Positions 16,220 to 25,443 are shown, counted from the stretch's first letter. The stretch: DNA of 64,000 nucleotides from Dyella_B sp036746095 (GCF_036746095.1 NZ_DAIOEU010000015.1:12259-76258); one strand, 5' to 3'. Program-made: numbers and translations. Notes: generated by a model not told the origin, from the letters alone.

Positions 16220-17305
16220 ATGAACGAATCGGTCCGCATGCACAAATTCAAAACCTTCGGCCTGGCGTACGGGTTCTGGACGATGCTGGCGCTGTCGTAT
16301 GCGGCCAGTTCGGTGCTTGGCGGCATCAGCGAAGGCCATCCGGTGTCGTGGTATCGAGCGCTATCGTGGAACTTCATCGATTTCTATCTGTGGATGGTGC
16401 TGACGCCGCTCGTAAGCTGGCTGGGTCGCGCCGGTGCGCAGGGATGGCGGCGGTTCTGGATGCTGCATGTTCCCAGCAGCATCGCTCTTGCCGTGCTGCA
16501 AAGCACGGTGATGTTGCTGTTGTTCTTCTGGTGCTGCGGCCCCAATCCGAAAGGCAACGTGCTCACGCTGGGCGACTTGCTGCGCAACGAGGCCGTCTAC
16601 AAGTTCCATCTTGCGTTGCTGACCTATTGGATGATGCTGGTGGTGCTGCGCGGCTTTGCATCCTGGCGTTCGTTGCGCGACGAGCGGTATCGCAGTGCGC
16701 AACTGGAGATGCAGCTGGCGCAATCGCAACTGCAAGCATTGCGCATGCAGCTGCAGCCGCACTTCCTGTTCAACACGCTCAATGCGATCTCCGCCCTGAC
16801 GGTGGCTGATCCGCCCCAGGCCAAGCTGATGATCGCGCGGCTCAGCGATTTCCTGCGGCTGACCTTGGAGGAACGCCATGCGCAACAGGTGCCGCTGTCG
16901 CGTGAAATGCAGTTCCTGGAATCGTACCTGGGCATCCAGCAAGTGCGCTTCCAGGATCGCCTGGTCACCCACGTGGACGTCGGCGATACCGGCAAGGCGA
17001 TGGTGCCTAGCCTGATCCTGCAGCCGCTGGTGGAGAACGCGCTGCGCCATGGATTGCTCGCCAAGAACGATGGCGGCGCGTTGCTCATTCTCGCGCGGCG
17101 CGACGGCGATGACTTGCTGTTGTGTGTGGAAGACGACGGTCTCGGCCTGCCGGCAAGCGGCGCGGTGGAAGGCGTGGGCCTCAGCAATACCCGCGCACGC
17201 TTGCAGGCGATGTTCGGCGACAAGGCGAATATAGATCTATCCCCGCGCGACGACGGCGGCACACGCGTGGCATTGCGTTTTCCCTTCGTGGAAGTCGGCG
17301 CGTGA
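16220..17305 (+). CDS. LytS/YehU-type membrane sensor histidine kinase
   Basis: The 361-residue protein has four hydrophobic segments in the first 150 residues, then a coiled helix (LEMQLAQSQLQALRMQ) and the His_kinase signature LQPHFLFNTLNAIS with H181. The ATP-binding half has LQPLVENALRHG and EDDGLGLP. This is the kinase type that pairs with LytTR regulators, and such a regulator overlaps its stop codon. Its signal is unknown. Two ABC permease genes follow the regulator, so the likely role is to sense an envelope or peptide stress and switch on transport. Confidence 0.9.
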   Translation: MNESVRMHKFKTFGLAYGFWTMLALSYAASSVLGGISEGHPVSWYRALSWNFIDFYLWMVLTPLVSWLGRAGAQGWRRFWMLHVPSSIALAVLQSTVMLLLFFWCCGPNPKGNVLTLGDLLRNEAVYKFHLALLTYWMMLVVLRGFASWRSLRDERYRSAQLEMQLAQSQLQALRMQLQPHFLFNTLNAISALTVADPPQAKLMIARLSDFLRLTLEERHAQQVPLSREMQFLESYLGIQQVRFQDRLVTHVDVGDTGKAMVPSLILQPLVENALRHGLLAKNDGGALLILARRDGDDLLLCVEDDGLGLPASGAVEGVGLSNTRARLQAMFGDKANIDLSPRDDGGTRVALRFPFVEVGA

Positions 17306-18048
17306 CTGCCTTGCGTCTGCGCGCGTTATTGGTTGACGACGAAATCCTTGCGCGCGTGGCGCTGCGCCAGGCATTGGCCGTGCATGCGGATATCGAAGTG
17401 GTGGGCGAGTGCGGCAACGTGCAGGAGGCGGTACAGGCGATCGCAACACTGCAACCGGATTTGGCCTTCCTCGATATCCAGATGCCGGGCGGCGATGGCT
17501 TCGGCTTGTTGCACGGCCGCGCTTCGGGCGAAGCGCGGCCCTTGATCGTGTTCACCACGGCATTCGCCGACCACGCCCTGCAGGCGTTCGACGCCAATGC
17601 GATCGACTACGTACTCAAGCCGATCGACCAGGCTCGCTTCGACCAGGCGATGGACCGGGTGCGCAAGCATTGGCAGGGGTTGCAGCAACATCGAGCTGCT
17701 GCGAGCAGTGGCGGCTACGTAAAGCGCATCAGCGTACCGATGGGCGAGCGCACCATCGTGATCCCGGTATCGGACATCGACTGGATCCGCGCTGACGACA
17801 ACTACGTGCGCATTCATGCGAGCGGCAGTACTTACCTGCATCGCGAGACGCTGAGCCATCTGCATGCCTCGCTGGACCCGGCGAATTTCCTGCGCATCCA
17901 CCGCAGCATCGTCGTCAACATGAACCGCATCCGGGAAGTGCACACGCTGTTCCAGGGACATGCGGAAATCGTGCTGCACGATGGCACGCGGCTGGATTTG
18001 AGCCGGCGCTTCCGGCAGGCGGCGCGTAGCGCGCTGCGCTTGCGCTGA
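17302..18048 (+). CDS. LytTR-family response regulator
   Basis: The 248-residue protein starts at a GTG overlapping the kinase stop by 4 bp. The receiver domain has D12-D13, phosphoacceptor D58 in AFLDIQMPG and the KPID loop. The LytTR DNA-binding domain occupies about residues 145-245 (IDWIRADDNYVRIHASG, then FLRIHRSIVVNMNRIREV). The tight overlap makes it the cognate partner of the upstream kinase. LytTR proteins bind paired imperfect direct repeats; the 145-bp gap before the permease gene is where such sites would lie, but I could not pick a convincing pair by eye. Confidence 0.92.
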   Translation: MTALRLRALLVDDEILARVALRQALAVHADIEVVGECGNVQEAVQAIATLQPDLAFLDIQMPGGDGFGLLHGRASGEARPLIVFTTAFADHALQAFDANAIDYVLKPIDQARFDQAMDRVRKHWQGLQQHRAAASSGGYVKRISVPMGERTIVIPVSDIDWIRADDNYVRIHASGSTYLHRETLSHLHASLDPANFLRIHRSIVVNMNRIREVHTLFQGHAEIVLHDGTRLDLSRRFRQAARSALRLR

Positions 18049-18193
18049 CCGTTTGCCGCCGTAGCGCTACCGCTGGCCCCTGATGCTTGGCCGGCCATCC
18101 CAAAAGCGGTGTCGGGTCTGGCTGCATGCGCCAAGCTGGATAGTGACGAGAGCACCCATGCCGTGCAAGTGATGGGCTTTGACGAGGAGCCGC

Positions 18194-19513
18194 ATGTCCA
18201 TGTTGACTTACTACCTGCAGCTCGCCTTGCACAGCCTCAAGCGCAGCCCGGTCCTGACCGCATTGATGGTGATCATCATGGGCGTCGGCGTCGCCGCATC
18301 CATGACCACCTACGCTGTATTCCGCGCCGTATCGGGCGATCCGCTACCGGACAAATCCGCGCAATTGTTCGTGCCGCAGATCGACAACGCCGGCCCGCAA
18401 AGCGGCGCCACGCGCAACCGCCTGCCGGATGCGCTGACCTACATTGATGCGATGGGCTTGATGCGAGCCAAGGCGGCTGCGCATCAAGCGGTGATCTATC
18501 CGGTCGCCGGCAACCTCATACCGAACCAGCAGCGCGCTTTTGCTGCCGACGGCTATGCCGCCTCCGCGGATTTCTTTTCGATGTTCGAGGTGCCGTTCCA
18601 ATACGGGCACGGCTGGCTAAGCGGCGATGACGACCGGCGCGCCAACGACATCGCGATCAGCCGCCGTCTCAACCAGCGCCTGTTCGCCGGCGCCAACAGC
18701 GTGGGCCGGACGCTGAATCTGGATGGCCACGATTACCGCATCGTGGGCGTGGTTGACGATTGGAACCCCCAGCCGCGTTTCTTCGACGTCAACAATGGTT
18801 TCAGTTTCGGCGAAGCGCCGGATTATTACCTGCCGTTTTCGCGCGCCATCGATCTGCGCATCGCCAGCAATGGCAACAACAACTGTTCCGCTTCCGCGAA
18901 ACCTGTCGCACCCGGGTGGGAAGGATGGCTGCAGTCGGAATGCGTGTGGGTATCGCTGTGGGTGGAGTTGCCGGATGCCGCCTCGGTGGCGCGTTACCGG
19001 CGATTCCTGCGCGATTACGCCGCGGAACAACAGCGCAGCGGCCGATTCCAATGGGTCGGCAACGTGCGTCTGTTCGATCTGAATGGCTGGCTGGATCACG
19101 AAGGCGTAGTGCCGCCGGAAACCCGGGTTTCACTGCTGGTAGCAGCAGGATTCCTGCTGGTATGCCTGGTCAATACGGTGGGTTTGCTGTTGGCCAAGAT
19201 CATGCGGCGAGCGGGCGAAATCGGCGTGCGCCGGGCGCTGGGTGCGTCGCGTGCACATGTCTGTGGCCAGTTCCTGGCCGAGGCGGCGGCCATCGGCGTC
19301 GCCGGCGGCCTGCTCGGTTTGCTGCTGACCGCCGGCGGCATGCACGGAACCACGCTGCTGTTCGAGCCAGGCATCGCCAAACTCGCGCGCCTTACCACGG
19401 GCCTGATTGGCGCGACGGTATTGCTGGCCGTATTGGCGACCATGCTTGCCGGTCTTTATCCGGCATGGCGCGCGGCGCGTGTGCAGCCGTCGTGGCAATT
19501 GAAATCGCAATAA
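18194..19513 (+). CDS. ABC transporter permease of the MacB/FtsX type
   Basis: The 439-residue permease has the MacB layout: one N-terminal membrane helix (about residues 18-38), a large periplasmic domain, and three C-terminal helices, with the FtsX motif RRAGEIGVRRALGASRAHV before the second. The ATG was chosen because GAGGAG precedes it closely. MacB-like permeases move macrolides, peptides or lipoproteins with help from a periplasmic adaptor. A second permease of the same type follows 10 bp later. Neither an ATPase nor an adaptor gene is in the cluster. Confidence 0.88.
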   Translation: MSMLTYYLQLALHSLKRSPVLTALMVIIMGVGVAASMTTYAVFRAVSGDPLPDKSAQLFVPQIDNAGPQSGATRNRLPDALTYIDAMGLMRAKAAAHQAVIYPVAGNLIPNQQRAFAADGYAASADFFSMFEVPFQYGHGWLSGDDDRRANDIAISRRLNQRLFAGANSVGRTLNLDGHDYRIVGVVDDWNPQPRFFDVNNGFSFGEAPDYYLPFSRAIDLRIASNGNNNCSASAKPVAPGWEGWLQSECVWVSLWVELPDAASVARYRRFLRDYAAEQQRSGRFQWVGNVRLFDLNGWLDHEGVVPPETRVSLLVAAGFLLVCLVNTVGLLLAKIMRRAGEIGVRRALGASRAHVCGQFLAEAAAIGVAGGLLGLLLTAGGMHGTTLLFEPGIAKLARLTTGLIGATVLLAVLATMLAGLYPAWRAARVQPSWQLKSQ

Positions 19514-19523
19514 GGGGTTCCGC

Positions 19524-20747
19524 ATGCAGATCAGGCCGATTGCCTCCGCGCTCTGGCATCACAAGGGCGGCACCGTATTGATCGTGTTGCAGATCGCGTT
19601 GACGCTGGCGATCGTCTGCAATGCGTTGTTTATCATCCATGCACGGGTGAACCGCTTGTCGCGGCCCAGCGGCGTGGATGAAGCCGATGTGCTGGCGCTC
19701 CGGAACCAATGGCTCGGCGATCACACGGCAAGCCAGCTGCGAGCGTTGATGACGTCGGATCTGGACACGCTGCGGCACGTGCCCGGTGTGATCGACGCCT
19801 ACGCCAGCAACGCGTACCCGCTGGGCGATGGCGGCTGGTCCAAAGGCGTGCGCTACAGCGTGGACCAGCGCAGCCCTGCCTCATCCACGGCGATCTATTT
19901 TGTCGATGAACAGGCACTGGCCACACTTGGATTGAAGCTGGTGGCCGGCCGCAATTTCCGCGCCGGCGAGATCGGCGACATGGGCGCACGCGATACCTTG
20001 CTTCCGCGCGTCATCATCATTACCCGGGCGCTGGCGGATCGCCTTTTTCCGCATGGCGATGCGGTAGGCAAGCAGATCTGCGTCGGCACCGCGGCGCCCA
20101 GCACCATCATCGGTGTGGTGGATCGGATGCAGACTTGGATTGGCAGTTATTCCAATGCCTGGGCGGAGCAATCCACCCTGGTGCCTTTCCGGTTGCTCAC
20201 CAGCAGCATGGTCTATCTGGTGCGCACGCAACCGGGCACGATGGAACGCGTCGCGCGCATGGGGCCGCAGGCACTGTTGGCGGCAAACCCTTTGCGCGTG
20301 ATCGGGCCAGCGGATGTAAAAACGTACGCGCAGATTCGCAGCATCGCTTACCGCAAGGATCGCGGCATGGCCATCCTGATGGGCGTGGTCTGTGCCGTGC
20401 TGCTGGCAACGACGGCGGCCGGCATCGTGGGCTTGACCAGTTTCTGGGTTGCTCAGCGGCGCCGGCAGATTGGCGTGCGCCGGGCCTTGGGCGCCACGCA
20501 AGCGGATATTCTCGGCTATTTCTGCACGGAGAATCTGTTGATCAGCCTTGGCGGCGTGCTGGTCGGAACCATCCTGGCGCTGGCGCTCAACGCGCTGCTG
20601 GTCGATCGTTTCGAGATGCAGCGGTTGTCGCTGGATTATGTGGTGGCCGGCGTGGTGGCGTTGTTGCTGCTTGGCCAATCGGCGGTGCTGGTGCCGGCGT
20701 GGCGTGCATCGCGCCTCTCACCGGTCGAGGCAACGCGGATGGCATGA
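19524..20747 (+). CDS. ABC transporter permease of the MacB/FtsX type, second copy
   Basis: The 407-residue protein shares the topology of its neighbour: N-terminal helix (TVLIVLQIALTLAIVCNALFI), a periplasmic domain (about 45-270) and three terminal helices, with the motif AQRRRQIGVRRALGATQADIL. It begins 10 bp after the first permease and is clearly co-transcribed. The pair resembles the two halves of a heterodimeric exporter. Its ATPase must be encoded elsewhere. Confidence 0.88.
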   Translation: MQIRPIASALWHHKGGTVLIVLQIALTLAIVCNALFIIHARVNRLSRPSGVDEADVLALRNQWLGDHTASQLRALMTSDLDTLRHVPGVIDAYASNAYPLGDGGWSKGVRYSVDQRSPASSTAIYFVDEQALATLGLKLVAGRNFRAGEIGDMGARDTLLPRVIIITRALADRLFPHGDAVGKQICVGTAAPSTIIGVVDRMQTWIGSYSNAWAEQSTLVPFRLLTSSMVYLVRTQPGTMERVARMGPQALLAANPLRVIGPADVKTYAQIRSIAYRKDRGMAILMGVVCAVLLATTAAGIVGLTSFWVAQRRRQIGVRRALGATQADILGYFCTENLLISLGGVLVGTILALALNALLVDRFEMQRLSLDYVVAGVVALLLLGQSAVLVPAWRASRLSPVEATRMA

Positions 20748-20809
20748 CCGCCGACCGTCTGGCTCTCTCGCCTGCAGGCACCAGCTGGTTTCAGCTGCAC
20801 GAGATGCAG

Positions 20810-20944
20810 TCCCTCCCCTGCTGGCGCAGGGAAGGGAGCAGAACGCGGCAACTGAGACTGGACGCTAAGCAGTGACGTAGGCTGGATGCTCATCCCAGCT
20901 CTCCTGGAGCATGTCGGATGCTGGGATTTCATCCCTGCCTATGT
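20810..20944. repeat. two adjacent dispersed hairpin repeats
   Basis: At 20810-20837 TCCCTCCCCTGC pairs with GCAGGGAAGGGA around CTGGC-type loop bases, with one mismatch. At 20876-20944 GTAGGCTGGATGCTCATCCC and its partner GGATGCTGGGATTTCATCCC face each other. Relatives of the first occur at 7321 and 15449, and of the second at 14633 and 60815. Together they fill the gap between the convergent permease and glucosaminidase genes and may end both transcripts. Confidence 0.6.
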
Positions 20945-20948
20945 GTAT

Positions 20949-23114
20949 TCATTGCCATGTTTTAGCGATGCGTTTTGCAACTTCGTAGGCATCGCCTTCG
21001 GGTTTATCGCGATACACCTGCGTGCCGCGATTCCATGCTTCTCCGATGGCAAACCAATCGATTGCCTCCGGTGGCGTGCCTGCACGCAGCGCTTCATCCA
21101 AAGACTGGAAATACGTCTGCCAGCGCAGCCGGTAATAATCGCGCGTCAGCCCGGCCCAATCCTTGTTGCCGTAGTCATGCAAGCTCGCTCCCTCGCTGGC
21201 TTGGCGATCGCCCCAGGTTGTAAGCAGGGACCGCACGTCGTAATCGAGTCGCGTCCGCTCCTGCGCCGAGGACGCCCACGGCTGCGTTTGCACCAGCCAG
21301 TTGCCGACCAGAAAGAATCGATTGGTGGCAAGCAACTGGTCTTGCAGGTCCATCCACTGTAACCAGCGTTGCGTGAGCGTTTCGAAGCGCCCTCGGTCCT
21401 TGGCGTCGTACGCCGCCTTGATCTGCGGCAGCAGCATGCGGCTTTCGTTGGCCAGCGTCTGACGCGCGATGTCCACCAGGTCGTATTGATAGGTTTCGCT
21501 GCTGCGCAGGACAGGGGCGACTTGCAGCATCTCTGGCAGCGCTTGCTTGAACGCCTGCGCGCTGTAGCGCATCGCTTCCGGCGACCAGTTGGAAGCGCGG
21601 TTGGCGGTGAGGCTTGGCTGGGCGTTAAACAGCGATTCCTGCGCTGCGTCGCGCTCGCTGTTGAATACGACCTGGTCGATGCGAATGTCATAGGCCGTAT
21701 GCAGCAACACGTTCCATGCGGCCAGCGCATGCGGATCGGCGGCGCCGTAGCGGCGCCTTACATAGTCGGCCGTCCATGAAGCAAGGTCGACGGGTTCGTG
21801 TCGCCACGCCATTTCGGTAAAAAGATCGAAGGCAAAGGGGTTGGTGTCCATCCCTTCCGTAAATACCGCGGTGCCCACCATGTTGTCGTTGTTGCGGCCG
21901 AGGCGTTGCAACCGTTCGGTGATGTTGCGGGTGTTTGCGCCGAACGTGGTGCGCCCACCGAATTCCCAGATGCCGCCGAACAGGAACGGTGCGTCCTGGA
22001 AATCTTTCTGCCGGTTGTCGCGCGGCACGCGGTCGTGATCGATGTCGATGATCAGCAGATCCTTCCGGTTCACGCCCGAGAGCAGGTCCTGGCGCGGGTT
22101 GCCTTGCCAGGCAAGCATCATCCAGCGCGCATGCGGATGCGCGGCGAGCAAGGCGTCCTGCACGTCGCGCGCGGCTTCCGGCACGGGCACGTCGCCGGCA
22201 TCGCCGCCTTCCTGGAACACTTCCATGTCGTAGATGCTGCTGTCGCCGAACAACTCGCGTTGATGGCGATAGAACGAGGCAGCCAGCTTGGCGAACATCG
22301 GATCGCGTGGATCGAGCCAGCCCGGCCGCGTGAAGCCGGCCCATTCGCCCTGCGGTATGACGTGCGCCTTGGGAAACTTGCGCTGGAAATCGGCCGGCAC
22401 GATGCCGTAGAAGCCCGGCAGCACCGGCGTGATGCCGAGTTCGCGCAGGCGCGCGATGATCTTCTGCGCGGACGCTGCACGCTTGTGCAGCAGGGCCGTG
22501 CTGATCGGGCCGTTGAAGCAGCACAGGTTGCCCATCAGCTGCCAGTTCTGGTGCGCGGGTTGAGTGATCCAGCTACGGATGTCCTGATCCGAATAACCGG
22601 CATCGCGGAAGGTTTGATAGAGCACGCTATCCGTGCCGCGTTCGACCAGCACGGCATTGATGCCCGACAGGGCGAGCACGTCGATCTCGCGCTGCCAGCG
22701 CGGCCAATCCCAGTAGGGCGCGGTGTAGCCGTCGACGTTCTCGTTGAGGGCGTAGCGATAGGGGTAGGGCGTTTCCCGCTCGATCACCGTCGCCGGCAAT
22801 GGAAACGGCGCATTCCCGATGCGGTCGCCATTGGGCGAGATCTGCACGTGCGCCACGTATTTGAGATACCAGTTCACGCCGAACAGCAGTGCGCTTGGCG
22901 TGCTGCCTTCCACGCGGATATGGCCATGGTTGCGTGCGATGCGGAAACGCCCGTGGCCGTTGGCTGGCAGCGTACCGAGTTCGAATTGCTGCGCCTGGTA
23001 CGGCAGCAGGCGTGCGATGAGCGCCTGTTCGGGTCGTGTGTCGAAGGAAGGTACCGTGCCTGCTCGTGCGGTCGATAGCGCCAGGATGGCGAAGCAGAGC
23101 AGGAGCAGGCGCAT
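20949..23114 (-). CDS. alpha-N-acetylglucosaminidase, glycoside hydrolase family 89
   Basis: The 721-residue protein starts with a signal peptide (MRLLLLCFAILALSTARAG), so it is exported. The body follows the family 89/NAGLU order: an N-terminal small domain (HGRFRIARNHGHIRVEGSTPSALLFGVNWYLK), then a TIM barrel with YRYALNENVDGYTAPYWDW and the PGFYGIVPADF, DMEVFQEGGDAGD and FTEGMDTNPFAFDL loops, then an all-helical C-terminal domain. The Glu in FTEGMD matches the likely nucleophile loop of the human enzyme, and the length fits the family. It removes terminal alpha-GlcNAc, for example from glycans or mucin-like chains. It stands alone with its own start; the bacterial substrate is unknown. Confidence 0.9.
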   Translation of the reverse strand: MRLLLLCFAILALSTARAGTVPSFDTRPEQALIARLLPYQAQQFELGTLPANGHGRFRIARNHGHIRVEGSTPSALLFGVNWYLKYVAHVQISPNGDRIGNAPFPLPATVIERETPYPYRYALNENVDGYTAPYWDWPRWQREIDVLALSGINAVLVERGTDSVLYQTFRDAGYSDQDIRSWITQPAHQNWQLMGNLCCFNGPISTALLHKRAASAQKIIARLRELGITPVLPGFYGIVPADFQRKFPKAHVIPQGEWAGFTRPGWLDPRDPMFAKLAASFYRHQRELFGDSSIYDMEVFQEGGDAGDVPVPEAARDVQDALLAAHPHARWMMLAWQGNPRQDLLSGVNRKDLLIIDIDHDRVPRDNRQKDFQDAPFLFGGIWEFGGRTTFGANTRNITERLQRLGRNNDNMVGTAVFTEGMDTNPFAFDLFTEMAWRHEPVDLASWTADYVRRRYGAADPHALAAWNVLLHTAYDIRIDQVVFNSERDAAQESLFNAQPSLTANRASNWSPEAMRYSAQAFKQALPEMLQVAPVLRSSETYQYDLVDIARQTLANESRMLLPQIKAAYDAKDRGRFETLTQRWLQWMDLQDQLLATNRFFLVGNWLVQTQPWASSAQERTRLDYDVRSLLTTWGDRQASEGASLHDYGNKDWAGLTRDYYRLRWQTYFQSLDEALRAGTPPEAIDWFAIGEAWNRGTQVYRDKPEGDAYEVAKRIAKTWQ

Positions 23115-23129
23115 GGATGGGAGCAGGTG

Positions 23130-23405
23130 CTAGTCCGATTCGGGCCGCTTGCGCAGCATGATCAGGTTGCGCAGGAAAATCGCCAGCGTGACCGACTCGC
23201 CGATGATGAACACCAGTTCGCGCTGGTGGATGGCGTAGCTCAGCACGATCACGCCGCCGGCCACGCTCAGATACCAGAAGGCGGGCGGAATCAGGCTCTG
23301 GCCACGCGCCTCGCTATATAGCCATTGCACCAGGAAACGCACGCCGAACAACAGTTGCCCGGTCATGCCAACGCCGATCCATAGGGCCTGGTTGCTCAGC
23401 GTCAT
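23130..23405 (-). CDS. LAB_N-domain small membrane protein (second of a tandem pair)
   Basis: The 91-residue protein (MTLSNQALWIGVGMTGQLLF...) has three membrane helices and the LAB_N signature RFLVQWLYSEARGQSLIPPAFWYLS. The family name comes from a segment found at the N-terminus of some lipid-A-disaccharide synthases, and stand-alone copies are thought to be membrane proteins linked to lipid or sugar metabolism. Its ATG overlaps the stop of the preceding copy by 4 bp, a sign of translational coupling. Confidence 0.85.
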   Translation of the reverse strand: MTLSNQALWIGVGMTGQLLFGVRFLVQWLYSEARGQSLIPPAFWYLSVAGGVIVLSYAIHQRELVFIIGESVTLAIFLRNLIMLRKRPESD

Positions 23406-23701
23406 GACGCAAGCTCCGTGGATTCGGGGGCGGGTTCTTTCTTGTCGCGCCGGCGCATCTGCAGGTTGCGAAGATAGATCAGCAGGCCGCTGGCCTGGGC
23501 CACGATGAATACCGGGTCTTTCTTGTAGCAGGCGTAGCACAGCAGCAGCAGCGCGCCGACGATGCTGGCGTACCAGAACGCCACCGGGATGACGCTGCGG
23601 CGCTTGTATTCGCTGTAGATCCACTGCAGCAGAAAGCGGCCTGAAAAGATCGTCTGGCCGATCAGTCCCAGCACGAGCCAGGCGTTATTAAGCATTCCCA
23701 T
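23402..23701 (-). CDS. LAB_N-domain small membrane protein (first of a tandem pair)
   Basis: The 99-residue protein (MGMLNNAWLVLGLIGQTIFS...) has the same three-helix plan and the matching RFLLQWIYSEYKRRSVIPVAFWYAS signature, plus a charged C-terminal tail (RRRDKKEPAPESTELAS). It is clearly paralogous to the overlapping downstream gene, so the two may form a heterodimer. Function is not established. The second ATG (residue 3) is an equally possible start. Confidence 0.85.
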   Translation of the reverse strand: MGMLNNAWLVLGLIGQTIFSGRFLLQWIYSEYKRRSVIPVAFWYASIVGALLLLCYACYKKDPVFIVAQASGLLIYLRNLQMRRRDKKEPAPESTELAS

Positions 23702-23905
23702 TCAGGTTACTCGGAAGATACGGGGCGGCAGCCGGGCGCCGCTAGGCCTACAGCGAAACGTGTGAACTATAAGGCAGGCGCCCTGGGCGCGTCTCCAACG
23801 GTGCGCCGGCAGGCAGGCGTAATGGCCCTGGACCGCGCTTGCGGCTTGGCCTACCCTGCGCCGGCTGTCGGCCGCCTTCCACCCCTATGTCCCTGTGAGA
23901 AGCCC

Positions 23906-24280
23906 ATGAAATTCCTGGTCATGATCTACAACGACGACACCTTGCTGGACACGCTGCCCCCCGGCCGCTACGACACCATGATGAACAGCTGCTTCCAGCA
24001 CGCCGATGAGCTGCGCGCCGAAGGCCACCTGCTCGATTCCATGCAACTGGAGCCGCCCGCGCAGACCAAGACTGTGCGCGTGCGCAACAACCGCACCATG
24101 GTGGTGGATGGCCCGTTTGCCGAGACACGCGAATACCTGGGTGGCTTCAACCTGATCGAGGCCAAGGACATGGATGAGGCCGTGCGCATTGCGCAGTCGT
24201 TTCCATGGGCGGCGACGGGATGCATCGAGGTGCGGCCGGTGAAGGATATCGATGCGGAGCGGATGCGGGTGGGGGCTTGA
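23906..24280 (+). CDS. YCII-related (DGPF-domain) protein
   Basis: The 124-residue protein reads MKFLVMIYNDDTLLDTLPPG and carries the diagnostic VVDGPFAETREYLGGFNLIEAKDMDEAVRIAQSFPWA, the DGPF motif of the YCII-related family with a ferredoxin-like fold. Many relatives sit beside ECF sigma factors, but none is present here. Its activity is unknown. The ATG follows a weak GAGAAG site; longer upstream frames are Pro/Ala-rich and not gene-like. Confidence 0.85.
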   Translation: MKFLVMIYNDDTLLDTLPPGRYDTMMNSCFQHADELRAEGHLLDSMQLEPPAQTKTVRVRNNRTMVVDGPFAETREYLGGFNLIEAKDMDEAVRIAQSFPWAATGCIEVRPVKDIDAERMRVGA

Positions 24281-24284
24281 TCTG

Positions 24285-24428
24285 CTTTTCCCTCTCCCCT
24301 CCGGGGAGGGCAGGGTGTGGGGCGACGCCGCCGTAAATTCAATCGTCGTTGATGGATTGACGCTCTTTGCCCAAGCAACATTCACGTCTATCGCGAGATT
24401 CGCCCCTCTCTCCAAAGGAGAGAGAGCG
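24285..24428. repeat. short hairpin repeats in intergenic space
   Basis: Two palindromic units lie between the YCII gene and the potassium channel: CTCCCCTCCGGGGAG near 24295-24309, and CTCTCTCCAAAGGAGAGAG at 24406-24424. The second is a perfect 8-bp stem with a 3-nt loop lying just beyond the stop of the channel gene, so it may end that transcript. Confidence 0.5.
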
Positions 24429-24430
24429 AA

Positions 24431-25342
24431 TCAAGAAAGTTGCTGCTCTTCCTCATCGAGCGGCAGCACATCATGGAAGACGTTGTAGTCGATGATGCTG
24501 ACGCCATCGCTATCCCGGTGCACCAGATCGACATAGCGATGGTTCCAGCGCACTTCCTTGATGCCCCACTGCTGCCGCGCCATCATCGATTGCGAGGTGG
24601 TTTCGTCGACGCCTTCGATGGTGAGCAGCAGTGCGGCTTCGCTGGTTTCGAGGTTTTCCAGTGAAGCACCGTATAGCGGGCTGCTCTGGTCGATCACGTG
24701 CATCACGTTCCAGCTCAGCATGAAGATCGGATGCTGGTCGCGCACCAGCTTCAGGTCCTCGATGCGGCGTATCTGAAAACCTTCCGGCGAAGCGTGCAGG
24801 CGCAACAGGTGCAATTGCGCCGATGCTTGCGCGATCAGGTTCTGGCGCATGTTGGCGGCGCGCAGCATCAGCGTCTGCTTGCCGTCGATCATGCGCACGA
24901 TGGGATGCTTGCCGAACAGGATCTTGGAACGCGGGCGCGAGAAGCGGGCGAAGATCAGGCCGGTGAACACGGCGATGTTGCCCATGCCCAGGATGATCTC
25001 CGCCGTGGCCATCACATGCGTGTAGACCGATTGCGGATGCATGTCGCCATAGCCCACCGTGGCCAGCGTTTCGACGCTGAAAAAGAACGCGCCGGCCAGG
25101 CCTTTCGGAAACTGGTTGGCGATGCCGTTGGGGTCGACCTGGTAGATCATCGCGAACAAGGCGTTGAAGATCAGGAACACGCTGATCGCCACGCCAAAGA
25201 ATGCCGGCCAGCTCATGGTCAGTGCGCGATGGTAGAAGTCGTCCCAGAAATGGTCTTTCAACCCTTGGGAGACGAACGGGCGTCCGCCGATCTGCACGAC
25301 GCGCGGCCGTTGCCAGAAGGCCCCTGCCCGATTGCCATTCAT
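24431..25342 (-). CDS. inward-rectifier potassium channel, KirBac type
   Basis: The 303-residue protein has two membrane helices (about residues 44-67 and 105-130) around a pore loop with the selectivity filter T95-V-G-Y-G99. A C-terminal immunoglobulin-like cytoplasmic domain follows, as in KirBac channels: PRSKILFGKHPIVRMIDGKQTLMLRAANMRQN is the linker and first strand. The selected ATG follows GGGAACG and gives the slide-helix region (DHFWDDFYHRALTMSW) ahead of helix 1. It sits in the inner membrane as a tetramer. It is divergent from the HAD gene with about 100 bp between. Confidence 0.92.
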   Translation of the reverse strand: MNGNRAGAFWQRPRVVQIGGRPFVSQGLKDHFWDDFYHRALTMSWPAFFGVAISVFLIFNALFAMIYQVDPNGIANQFPKGLAGAFFFSVETLATVGYGDMHPQSVYTHVMATAEIILGMGNIAVFTGLIFARFSRPRSKILFGKHPIVRMIDGKQTLMLRAANMRQNLIAQASAQLHLLRLHASPEGFQIRRIEDLKLVRDQHPIFMLSWNVMHVIDQSSPLYGASLENLETSEAALLLTIEGVDETTSQSMMARQQWGIKEVRWNHRYVDLVHRDSDGVSIIDYNVFHDVLPLDEEEQQLS

Positions 25343-25443
25343 CGTTCCCAACCCCCGCGTCAATGCTGCAGGCGATTGTAACTCTCGCATGCGCCGGCAC
25401 GGTTGGCGCGGTAAGCTTTCCAACCCCATCCGAAGGACGGCTC

